Of a stretch of 64,000 nucleotides of DNA, positions 47,647 to 58,647 are shown in pieces (the stretch's first letter is position 1; each line of letters begins with the position of its first letter). Under the pieces are notes generated by a model. It was not told where the DNA came from. It saw only the letters and a list, made by a program, of their open reading frames with translations, and searched no databases. The DNA lies in assembly GCA_003952965.2 (NCBI GenBank), contig CM025853.1, forward strand, positions 17,634,731 through 17,698,730, written 5' to 3'. The stretch comes from Morella rubra. Taxonomy: Eukaryota > Streptophyta > Magnoliopsida > Fagales > Myricaceae. The position numbers and the translations under genes are program-made.

Positions 47647-49130
47647 GAAAATTTTGGACCCTTAAAAATTGGACAAACAAACTTCCCCTCTTCAAAATTT
47701 TAGTTTGGATGTTAAATAATTTCGAGTGTACAGAAAAAATAAAAAATATTAACCTTGAACTTTGCTTCCATAAAACCCTTTAGAACGGGTCCACTCCATA
47801 TTCATTATTTTTATAATATAAAAAACAATAAATTGATAAAAGCGGACCAACTTTAGATTGTTTGGTACCAAAAAATCCAATTGTTCCAACGATGAATTAG
47901 ATATTGACAACTCTTTCCTGGAATCAATCATTTTTATTCCGGACTATTTTCCTCGTGACAATCTTTTGTCTCTTTGAGAATTTCTCTGTAGTTGCTGTAT
48001 TTAAAAATATTTATTTGCTCGAGTTTGGTTGGCGAAGATAAACCTTAGAGCCCAAGGCCAAGGTTTGGTTAAGTGGGAGAGGCGCCCGGTACGATTGATA
48101 GTGTGAACGCATCCTTTTTTTTATAAAAAAAAAAAAAATGTTATGCCAACACATCACGTGTCTCATTCATTTCGATTGCGCGAATCCGGGGTTCAATATT
48201 TGTTGTTAGCTTGGGGGATTAAAAGGTAGACAGCCAAAAGGAATAGCAGAATGCCATCTGTCCCAAATAATTTAGAAGGTAAAGCTCGTCACGTTGACGT
48301 CCCCGGGCCGGTCTTCCCCTACTTACGCACCACTGCTAATGGCGTGAAAACAAAACATTCCCTTCTAATTGGGCCAACTCCTCTACTACACAGGGAAACA
48401 ATGTGGTAAGGCTGTAAGGCAGTGTTTGTTTCCACCTAAAAAAGGGAACACAAAAAGCATTCCCTTGTAATATCTAGAAAATGTTTTGCGTTTTTTTTGT
48501 TGTTGTTGTTGTTGAGTATATCTTGTGGTCTTTGATTTATGTAAAACATATGAGTTTGTGTTCAAAATGTAGAACATTAGGAGATCACGATGCTTTGGTC
48601 AAGAAGTTTTCATGCAAAACAAACACAGCCCTAGCCTTCGTATAATTCTCTTGGTTTATAGAAATTTGAGATGCACTGTAGTTGCTATATGGACAAACAC
48701 TAAAATTCCAGTCAAAGTTCGTATAGTTCATTTATTTTAAAAACTTTTTCGCTTGTACACTGGAATTGGCAACTTACTAATTGACTTGAGGGGTAAAAAT
48801 TACCACTTAATAATAAATTAACTTGACTGATGCATATGACATATCTACACCCGTAGGTTACAATTAACACGCCATATGAATGTCTTCATATCCCTACTCA
48901 TAGGTGACAGCGTGTGATGTTCATATTTGACAGGTAATTTTTTTAAAAAAAGAACAAGATAACTACAATATTTTTTATTATTTAAAATCAAAATGAAAGG
49001 TCTTCCCAAAGAAGTCGTGGCTACGTTACTATTTTTTATAACACCTTTGAAATAGATGTTATCCAATCCCCAAGGCACGCTGATCTTGCCCGGAATTTGC
49101 CTTCCCCATGCAAAATTATGGGCGGGAGGC
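47647..49130. repeat. Segmental duplication X, copy 2
   Basis: Matches 42516-44225 without the 225-bp internal segment. It ends at ATGGGCGGGAGGC, immediately followed by coding sequence of a coiled-coil gene fragment. Confidence 0.92.
48418..48631. mobile_element. Small MITE with GGCAGTGTTTGTTT-type ends, copy 2
   Basis: Duplicate of the element at 43289, with ends GGCAGTGTTTGTTT and AAACAAACACAGCCC. Confidence 0.6.
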
Positions 49131-50445
49131 ATACGGAGTGATTAAGCGAACCAATGAGATTGTTGAAGAGCTCCTTAAGCAGATTGATGCCACGGCCCAG
49201 TCTAGGAATGAAACGAGGGAACAGATGGAGCAGAGGAATTATGAGATTGCCATTGAGGTTTCTCAGCTCGAAGCAACGATAAGCGGGTTGTGGGAAGAGG
49301 TTGCCAAGAAAACTGCTGTTGTTGAGAATTTGGGGAAGACTTTAGCTGAGAAGGAAGGGAAGGCATCTGACATTGAAAGAGAAATGACAGAGAGATTAAA
49401 TAAGGTGGAAAATGAAGCCTCAGAGCTGAGGCAGTTAGTCCATGAGTATGATGACAAGTTGAGGAGTTCAGAATCAACGATGGAATCACAGAGGCCTTTG
49501 CTGATTGATCAGTTGAATCTCGTGTCAAGAATTCACGAGCAGATATATGATGTAATTAGGATAGTTGATGTTAATAATTTGGACCATTCAGAGTTATCGG
49601 AGTCCTTGTTTCTTCCACAAGAGACGGACATGGAGGAGAATATACGTGCTGCTTTAGCTGGGATGGAGTCTATTTACGAGTTAAGCAGAATTATTGTTGG
49701 AAAGACCAGGGATATAGTAGAGGTGAAGAATATTGAATTAAAGAGTTTGGATGAAACAGTGGGTCGACTTGTTACGGAGAAAGAACATATTGGATCATTA
49801 CTTAGGAGTGCTTTGTCAAATAGGATGACATCGGATCCATCTTCCAAAGCAAATGCACTGTTTCAAGTTGCAGAAAATGGTTTAAGGGAGGCTGGGATAG
49901 ATTTCAAATTCAGTAAGCTTCTTGAGGATGGAAAGGTACCAACTCCTAATGACAGAGTGAATGCACCGGAGACAGAGGGGGATGAGATATACACTCTGGT
50001 AAGTGTTTCTTACTGTTAATTCGTTTTTAAGGTTTTGGGATGTGTTTTTAACCCTAACTTGTCCTTGCTGATATATTTATCGGTTGCATAAAGGCTGGTG
50101 CTTTGGAGAAGATTGTTAAGGCATCTCAGCTTGAGATCATTGAACTGCAACATTCTGTGGACGAATTAAGGTAGCTAATATCATTCTCAACATAACTGTG
50201 TATAGACAATGACATTTGCATGTTCACCCTCTTTTGGAAAGTTGGGTCTGAGCAAGTTGACAATGAGAGTCAGAATTCATTCATTTGCACTGGTCCTGAC
50301 CTGGTATCCTTCCGTTTTGCATATATCTTTACTGTATGAAGGGCAGAGTCAAGTTTACTAAAAGAGCACGTAGACGTTCAAGCCAAGGAGCTCAACCATA
50401 GAATGCATCGAATAGAGGAACTCGAAGAAAAGGAGAGAGTGGCAA
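49131..50445 (+). pseudogene. Fragment of a plant coiled-coil protein gene, both ends missing
   Basis: Three exons with GT..AG borders: 49131-49999 (open, starting AYGVIKRTNEIVEELLKQID), 50095-50171 (AGALEKIVKASQLEIIELQH) and 50342 to about 50445 (AESSLLKEHV...ELNHRMHRIEELEEKERVA). The protein is nearly all heptad-rich coiled coil, with a phrase LFLPQETDMEENIRAALAGMESIYELSRI that I recognise as conserved in an uncharacterised plant coiled-coil family, whose name I cannot give. The start codon of the open frame (49108) belongs to duplication X, so the true N-terminus is missing. The 3' end runs into CYP71 sequence at GTGGCAACTCTC. Codons within the fragment are undamaged, so the event may be recent; function is unlikely. 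Confidence 0.82.
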
Positions 50446-51167
50446 CTCTCAAAAAAATACGGCCCAGTGATGCTCCTTCATCTAGGTGGTATACCGCTAG
50501 TTGTCGTTTCTTCTGCAAAGGCAGCAGAAGAGGTCTTAAAAGTTCTTGATCTCCAATGTTGCAATCGACCCGCCTCAGCCAGCTCTAAGAGACTGACTTA
50601 CAATTATCTAGACATAGTTTTTTTACCTTATGGCTAATACTGGAGAGACATCAGGAAAAATATGTGTTCTTGACTTTTGAGCGTGAGGAGTGTGCATCAT
50701 ATCAGATTCTCCGGGAAGAAGAAGTGTCTTTGCTTGTCTATTCAAGATCTCAATCTTCATCTTCTGCAATTCCTGTTGACTTTCTGAGAAGCTGTCTACT
50801 CACTGTAAGTATACTTTTTAGGACTGTTTTTGGTCAGAGTTTTCGTGGGAGCGATTTAAAGAATGAAAAGTTTGGAGAACTGATGCATGAGGCTGAAGTC
50901 ATGTTGGTAGGCCTCGATGCATCTGAATTGTTTCCATACATGGGATGGATTATGGACAAGATCTCTGGTCGACTTTAAAGGCTTGAAAGTATTTCTAATG
51001 AGTTGGATCGATTTCTCCAGCAGGTCATTGATCTTCATCTCGATCCTGAGAGGACAAAACAAGAGCACGAAGACATTGTTGATGTGCTGCTGAGGATAGA
51101 AAGGGAGCAAACTAAATCTAGTGACACTGGCTGGTTCACCAAAGATAACATTAAGGCGATCCTCTTT
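50439..51167 (+). pseudogene. CYP71 pseudogene, exon 1 part only
   Basis: Corresponds to residues about 59-302 of the CYP71 gene at 51774-53615, on the opposite strand. It begins at GTGGCAACTCTCAAAAAAATACGG (LWQLSKKYGP region) and includes VMLLHLGGIPLVVVSS, LREEEVSLLV, FRTVFGQSFRGSD, GELMHEAEVMLVG, ERTKQEHEDIVDVLLRIEREQT and TKDNIKAIL. Lesions: TAA at 50635-50637 (YGQYW has become YG-stop-YW), a frameshift in the A run just after, further changes near 50670, and TAA at 50976-50978 (RIQRLE has become RL-stop-RLE). The exon 1 donor GTAAGC remains at 51168 but exon 2, with the heme loop, is absent. Confidence 0.93.
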
Positions 51168-51773
51168 GTAAGCAGCAAATTACTCTTCTTAGTGGTTATC
51201 GATCTCATTTTAATATGCTGTTTTAATTTTTTAAGAGCTAAAAAAAAAACAGAGAAGTAGGGTTGTATTTGATTATTATTTTGAAATCGAACTCTTTTCC
51301 AAAAAAGAAACAGAGGGCTTTTTCTTGTTCAATGTCTAAAAGTAGCTGATTCGTTTAAGGTAGTGTAGAATTAAATGTAAACTAACAGGGCGTTTGTTTT
51401 CAAAGTTTTATTAAAATATTATATTAGTGTTAAAAAAAAAATAGTATTAAAATTAATAAATGAGTGATAAAAGAAAAAATAAAGTAATTTTAATAAATTT
51501 TAATAAAATTTTTGTTTAAAAAAGTTAACGTAAATGCTACCGGACCTAAAAGTTTGTGGGAGAGATGCAAGTGAACATCCCATTTTAAAAACAAAAAGGA
51601 CATTCAAACTGCAATGATTGAATCTGTTACATTTATTAGCCGTCCATTTATTTTAAAATTTAGTAAGCAGATGGAAGCATAATACAAGTTTATTACAGAA
51701 AAGCAGATATGCCGCGCGAATAAGTCTCGAGAACTCTGCAATGCCCTACAGCTCAAGTTAGCTTCCATTGTCA
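51168..51773. other. Spacer between the CYP71 pseudogene and the 3' end of the CYP71 gene
   Basis: AT-rich. About 51388-51545 is quasi-palindromic (GGGCGTTTGTTTTCAAAG at the left, ATTTTTGTTTAAAA at the right), suggesting a decayed MITE without clear target duplication. No exon 2 of the pseudogene is found here. Confidence 0.45.
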
Positions 51774-53615
51774 TTAAAAGATTTTGACGGGCACAAGCTT
51801 CAAGGCTATCTTCTTTTGGGTGAGACTGACACCAGCGGATTCTTCCATGTTAATATCCTCCTCCTTCATCCCGTGGGGTAGCTTCCAATCGAAACAGCAT
51901 AAAAGGTTCGAGAGTGCAAGCTCAACTGTTTTCGTTCCCAAATGCATCCCAGGACAACTTCGACGACCAGCTCCAAAGGGCAACATATCAAAATATTGCC
52001 CTTTATACTCCATGGAACTATCAGTGAACCTCTCTGGGCTGAACTCTTCTGGGTTCTTCCAGTATTCAGGATCTCGTGCTATTCCCCAACTATTAACTTG
52101 GAGCAATGTTTTGGGGTAAATGTCGTAACCATCGACCTTAAAGTGTGTCATGGCTTCTCTTGGAATAAGCATTGCGGCTGGAGGGTGTAGTCTGAGAGTT
52201 TCTTTGATTATCATTTTGAGGTAGAGAAGATGTTCCGTGTCGCATTCGGTGACTTCACCTTTGTTTCCGACAAAACTTCTAACTTCATCTTGCGCTTTTT
52301 TCATCACTCGTGGGTTCCTAGCAAGCTCTGCCATTGCCCACACCGTGGTAACTGCAGCAGTCTTGGCTCCACCTAAAAATATATCCTGTCGTAGAATATT
52401 ATAGCACAGGTAACCATGAGAGAAATTAAAGAAAATTATACTTTAACCACCCAAACTATCAACACATTTTAATTTAACCCCTTAACAACTAATCTTAGCA
52501 ACTGATTTCCTCATGAAATTGCCAACTTTTTAAGAGTTGCTTCTAAATTTTATAATGTTTAACCCGGAACAAATATTGTGTCAGTGGCATGCATGTCATT
52601 TTGTAAAATGTATTTCAATCTTAATTACTTAGTGGTAACTTCAAAAAACACAAGAAGATGTATTGAAAGGTTAATAAACAGAGATGAGAAAAGAGAATTC
52701 TCTGCTCACCAAGAGGATTGCCTTGATGTTTTCTTTAGTGAACCGAGTAGCACCAGACTCCGTTTGCTCCCTTTCTATCCTCAGCAGCACATCAACAATG
52801 TCTTCGTGCTCCAGTTTTGTCCTCTCGGGAACGAGATGAAGATCAATGAGCTCCTGGAGAAAACGATCCAACTCATGGAAAGTATTTTCAAGCCTTTGAA
52901 TTCGACCAGAGAGCTTGTCCATAATCCATCCCACGTATGGAAAGTATTCAGATGCATCGAAGCCAGCCAAGATGGCTTCGGCCTCATGAATCAGTTCTCC
53001 AAATCTTTCATTGTCTAAATTGCTCCCACGGAAACTCTGACCGAAAGCAGTCCTAAAAAGAATACTTGCAGTGAGGGTAGACAGCTTCTCAGAAAGATCA
53101 ACAGGGGTTGCAGAAGATGAAGATTGCGATATTGAATTAACAAGAAAAGCCATTTCTTCTTCCCTGAGGAACTGATATGATTGCACGCTCTTCACGCTGA
53201 AAAGCTCGAGAACACATATTTTCCTGATGTCTCTCCAATATTGGCCATAAGGCGCAAAAACCATGTCTTGATAATTATATGTCAGTCTCTTGGAGCTGGC
53301 TGAGGGGGGTCGATTACAACATTGGAGATCATGAACTTTTAAGACCTCTTCTGCAGCCTTGGCAGAAGATATGACAACAACTGGTATACGACCCAGATGA
53401 AGGAGCATCACGGGGCCGTATTTTTTGGAGAGTTGCCACAAAGATTGGTGAGGCAATGCACCAAATTGGTGCAAGTTGCCTATAATGGGAAGCTTAGGAG
53501 GGCTCGGTGGAAGGCGCTTGTTTTGCCTTCGGACACCCGTCCTAATTTTCAAGAGCAGCAGTATAGGAAGAAGAAAGAGAAGAGGAAGCCACATGGGTAT
53601 GTCGTATAGAGCCAT
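51774..53615 (-). CDS. CYP71: Cytochrome P450, CYP71 family, gene 1
   Basis: Two exons, 52710-53615 (302 codons) and 51774-52385 (203 codons plus TAA), joined in phase 0 by a 324-bp intron at the usual CYP71 position. The 505-residue protein starts with a hydrophobic ER anchor (residues 1-23), then PPSPPKLPIIGNLHQ, WRDIRK (Trp127), K-helix KETLR (364-367), SPERF and heme loop PFGAGRRSCPG (Cys446). CYP71 enzymes oxidise plant specialised metabolites; the substrate is unknown. Odd point: the I-helix reads GGAKTA (307-312), with Lys310 where the family has Asp or Glu; the neighbour at 58648 has GGVDTG. This could change or weaken oxygen activation. The frame is otherwise intact. Duplication Y supplies its promoter copy; the TATA-like box is at 53656-53665. 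Confidence 0.94.
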
Positions 53616-54676
53616 TGAAGGTTTATCTTTGATATATATGCACGGAGTTGTGCATCTATATATAGATAACTGGGCCTACAGACAAACAAAAAAATACGCA
53701 TATATAAATAACCAGAGCCATCGTGGTTTTTCCTTATTTGTCCCCGCTGCTCGATCGTTAGCTAGGTAGCTGGAATATTATTATATTACAAGATGTTTGA
53801 TTTCGAAAGGCTAAGAAATTAACAACTTACTATTTGTTGAAGAAAACAGACAAGAGGATCGATCTCGTTATGGGATAAATGACATTTTGACTCTTCCCCC
53901 TATCAGGACTCTTGTTACGTCACCACTAAAATTTGAATTTTGTTAATTAGCCCAAAAACTTCGGTTCCCATTTACCATGATTTTCCTTAATTTAAGTTCT
54001 AAACTATCAAAATTGTACCTTTACTTCAAAATTAAAATATACAAGGTACCTACCTTTGCTAATTACTTTTAAGTGCTTTACGAAATTTTGCTTGTAAAAG
54101 ATAATAATTTAATCAGCCTTTTGGACATCAAATTATTAATTATTACAAAGACCGCTGCATCTGTTATCGAATATAATATCTAAAATGTGGCAGTAAAATT
54201 TTTCATAATAATTAATCAAGATATAATATATACATCTGCTTTTTAATTTGAATATATTCGAAAGATATACGAAGACTTAAGAGTAATAATAGTATAATTA
54301 GTCCGTTTGATGATTTTTCCTTTATTTTCCTGTCTTTTTTATCACTTATTTTGTCCTATTTTCTTTTATGATTTTTCTTCTATCAATCTCTCGTCTTACA
54401 CTGTTTCTAGTTTATTAATTTCTATTTGATCATAAAAAATATCCATGCTATGGATGTACATAATGTTTTTTTTTTGAAATTTTATCTATATCTATTTAAC
54501 TTGATAGTTTGATATTAATTTCGTAAACAATAGTTATTTTTTGGCCGACTATTAAGTTAAGTCTCGATCCATCAATACTTAGTATCAAGACAACGTCACG
54601 TTTTATTTTTTTAAAGCATTTTATATGATATATTAATGTAATATTCTTACGTACCTATGTCTGATCACTTATATAT
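53481..54676. repeat. Segmental duplication Y, copy 2 (CYP71 gene 1 start and promoter)
   Basis: Partner of 46460-47646, covering the first 45 codons of CYP71 gene 1 and about 1.06 kb upstream. Differences are scattered single bases and small indels. Confidence 0.93.
53656..53665 (-). promoter_or_regulatory. TATA-like box of CYP71 gene 1
   Basis: CTATATATAG, 41-50 bases upstream of the start codon at 53615, preserved in the duplicate at 46638-46647. If it is the TATA box the leader would be only about 10-20 bases. Confidence 0.55.
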
Positions 54677-57600
54677 TTTCATCTTTGACCTTAATCATAG
54701 AAAATTAGCTTCCTTGATTATGCTGTCAAATTATATACGTAATACTGGAGACCCTGTTGTAACCTAAAAGACGCTAGCTCTTAGACATATAAATATATTT
54801 ACATATATACACGGAGCCAATGAGAATTTTCAGTTTTATTTTAGAACATGATTTGTGTTGGGTGATTTTAGACCTTCTCAATTCAAAAATTAGTTAAGAG
54901 GTGAGACTTTTCCTCACACTTATAAATTGACTATCAATTAGTTCCACAACTAATGTGATACTAACTCTAACAATCTCCCCTTCACACTTCGAACCCGTGA
55001 ATTCTGTTAAAGAGGCAACAACTTATTTTCTCCAGTAGAATGTTGAGCTGAGATTTATTGATAAACCTTGGTTCTAATACTTAGCACATTTGAACTATAT
55101 TATAATTTAAAAGGCAAGATCAGCTCTTGGACCTACTTACCTTTCCAAGTGGCAAATTTAATTCAAAGGTACGATGGCTAGACATAGTCCTCAAATTCTT
55201 TCGAGAAGATTTGGTCCTATAACGCCAGCCAACGTAGGGGCAAAGTACATGCATTTTACTCGTGGAAGCCCTCGGAGAACAAAAAACAAAAAAAACTTGT
55301 GGAAGTCCAGAATGGACCGGACAAACGTTAAGTCTGCTACGGCGGCCACGTGCCGGTTTAGACCCATATATGCCGGCTGCTGCAATAATAAACCATTTAT
55401 CCGTCACAATTTACGTCTGTTCCTGAGTCCACTGGCTAGACCCGATAATAATTCCTGCTCCGAAAGGAAGAAATTCCAATAAAGCGGAGCCAGGAATATT
55501 CATAAAAGGCCACTGGATTGTTTGAGCCTCTAGATTCAAGGTTTTGCGTGAATAGTTCTTTTTGTGTGTGTTGAGAGAGAGAGAGGGGGAGAGAGTTTAA
55601 AAGATTTTTAGAAGTTTGTGATCCATGGGCTCGAACAAATTAGAGCTTCACCCGGCCCTGACTAAAGATACGGGTCACACAATTTATGGTACTTATAAAA
55701 CCAATTAGCTGAACTCACGAAGGGCTGTAGTGCTCTTGGTGCTAATTTTTACAGTAACTTGAGTTATACGAGTTGGGAAAGAACAGGAATAAGAAAAACT
55801 TGATATACGTATTACTTTCACACCAAATCATTATGATTATTAAATAAAGATTATTAGAAAAAATTTACATTTTACACATTCACATATTTTACAATTTACA
55901 CTTTAAACTATCATATTACAATTTACTGTTAAGTGTAAATTTATTAATAGCCTGGGTCAAATTTAATATGTCAATCCTGATAGTTTACCGTTAAAACTAT
56001 AAATGACTACTAGTTAGATGTGGTAAAGTGCAATTTTTTCTAATCAAATTAATATGGTATGGATGATGTGGCGTGGTTTGCTGGTGTCTTTTCCACTTTC
56101 TATTCTGTAAAGCATAGTGGGAGAGGCAATAAGTGATAATGTGGGGGCTGCTTTAAAGCATAATTGGGGAGGCAATAAGTGATAATGCTTTACAGGAATG
56201 TGGAGGCTGCTTATTGGACTGGACTAGAGCATATATAGCATGTAGTTTCGATCATTTCGCTTGGGTGGCGCTGTTGAAGTGCTCGTAGATAACGGTGGAA
56301 ATCCTTTAATTAGATAGGTTGCATTTGTTTTTTTAGGTAATCGTGAATTTCGTTACAAATACTAGGGATATCAAAGCATCAATCAAGGTTCAAAGGGTCA
56401 TACATGAAATGGCCTTAAAGAAGGCCTATATCCTAATGGCCATAAAGCCCTCATACAACCGGGTCAAAAAGGTTCATAGTTTGTAAACGGCTCAAAAGAG
56501 TCCAAGATTCAGGGTCAATTTTAAACCCGTTAGAAACGGCGGTGTTGATCGCAGGAGAAGCGGGTGGTCTCTGTAACTCGCTACCACATCCCCAGACGTG
56601 CACAGCAGCATGAGCTCTTGGTAATGTTCACTATCACCCCTAGTGGGTCTCACCTTGCGATGATAAGGTTTGGTAAGTGAAGCTTTCGGGCTTCAAACCC
56701 AGCTAGAAGAGTTATCCACCCCGTAGGTGTCACCTATAGGGGATAAATTTGAGTTAATCTAGCATATCAAGCCTGCCTTCGTAAGGGTACTCCTCTTCGA
56801 GAATATAATTTAAATAATAAATTTTTTTTTCTTTTTATCAGATTAAATTTTTGAAATGAATGTAGATTTACATGATATCAGAGTCAAGGTCTTGAATTTT
56901 ATATCTGACTCCGCACTTCACCTTAATTTCAATTAAATATTACACGTGTTGAGCTTCTCAATTAAATAAAAGTCTAGTCTACATATGAGAGAAGAGTGTT
57001 AGAAATATAATTCAAATAATAAAATCTTCTTCTTCTTATTATTTAAGCTTTTAAGATAAATAGTAAATTCACATGCACACGGTTGCATGCAACTTGAAAT
57101 TTTTTTTTGCGGACTGGTATATCAATTATTCTTACCTGTTTCCTCTTACTTCAGACGTTATCCTTCTAATTCTTTATCTTTATTGACAGGACTTTATGTA
57201 GTGCTCTCACTGTAAAATGGCAAGGAAAATTACTAAAGTTGAGATCTTGTAAGCAGGAAAGCTTCAAGGATATGTTTATGTGCGCACATACTAATTTACT
57301 ATGTGCTCTCTGGAAGATCCAAATTTTGTATCAAACTTAGTTCAAATCGAGTTATAATTTTTTTTTCTTATGTTTGGTCAAAATAATCAAGAGATTAAAA
57401 AAGTTACTCAAGACTTTGAATGAAGAATAAGTTATGCAGATCAAGTGGTTGAATCAACGAACAAGCTAACTCTGTGAAGAAACCTCACAGCTCCCTTGCC
57501 TGTCACGTGTCTCTGGTTCTAGCAACACTTGAGAGAAAGTCATAGATTAGTCTTACTCGTTTAAAACTTGAGGTCTGACTCGAGTTAATAATGTGGTTGA

Positions 57601-58647
57601 GTAATAGAGTGTGCTTACTGTTAGGGTCAATTTCACATCGATCGTAAAAATAGTTGGTGTTCAGTTTATAAGTATAAGAAATTTTATTTATTGAACTAAT
57701 TTTTAAGTTGAGAAGTAACAGTACCACTTTATAAGTGTGAGGTGATGTTTGTCAAATTAAATATTTTCACCCTTTTAAGAATTTACGGAAAATTTTTTGT
57801 CGCAGTACTGTTTGATACCTCGTCAAATGTTTATACTTCTTCCTTTGCTTTTTATTTTTTATTTAAATTTTATTTTATTGGTAATCTACCGACTGAGTGG
57901 GTATGGGCTGAGAGGCTGTATTTTTGTTTTTTGAACAGAGAACCCACACGTGTCAGGCCAGTTTCGTGTAGTTACGAAAACGCCCTCCAACGGGTTGTGA
58001 ACTAATTATTGATTGATGCCCTTTTTCGTCATTTCAATTCAGCATAGTGATGAAATAATTTCGAGGGGTCCACCTGTTTCAAGCGCTGAAATAATTTCGA
58101 GGGCTCCACATGCACAAATACGGTTTTGCTCTTGTAGTACCAACACCCCAATCACAACTTGGGGGCATCATAGTAAATATGAATGCAAGCCTATCCAACT
58201 ACGGCAAAGGACTTTTTCTTGTTTTTCTAAATACGACAAAGGGCTTACTGTTGATTGAAAAAACGAAAAAACTCCATACTACACGTCACGTAAATTTTCC
58301 TGGTGTTCAGAGATGGTTGGGAAGAGAAGGTGAAATCGAATTATTAATTGGAAGGAAGGTCTTCTTCCACTGACCAGGATGCCACTATCAACACCAAGGT
58401 GGTATTTCTGAAGCCAAACGCAAAGATTATAGGAAGGTTTTGGGTTCAATTCCTCCCATTTATTAGAAAGCGAAATAAGAACGATGTCCCCAAAGTCCAA
58501 ACAAAGACATAAAGATTATTTAGCTGCCATTTATTCCAAAGCCTTCTCTTACATATTGTAGCAGCATACATAATTGACAGAAAAGTAGAAATTTCCAACA
58601 AGATATCCAGAGATGCTCTTCAGTTCATGCTATGGGTTTGAGTGCCA
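54677..58647. other. Intergenic region between the two CYP71 genes
   Basis: No gene recognised. Transposon-like traces: 54860-55080 (AACAATCTCCCCTTCACAC and nearby text common in plant elements) and 56790-57070, where AGAATATAATTTAAATAATAAA recurs as AGAAATATAATTCAAATAATAAA around a TTTACATGATATCAGAGTC sequence reminiscent of LTR-element primer sites. Neither has definable ends. A short direct repeat lies at 56109-56212. Open frames such as 55174-55482 show no coding character. Confidence 0.5.
56109..56212. repeat. Short tandem duplication
   Basis: AAAGCATAGTGGGAGAGGC at 56109 is repeated at 56155 as AAAGCATAATTGGGGAGGC; both continue AATAAGTGATAATG and end GGCTGCTT, the second with a 13-bp insertion. 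Confidence 0.85.

Noticed and set aside
49202-49528. Minus-strand open frame of 108 codons
   Set aside because: Shadow of the coiled-coil exon on the plus strand.
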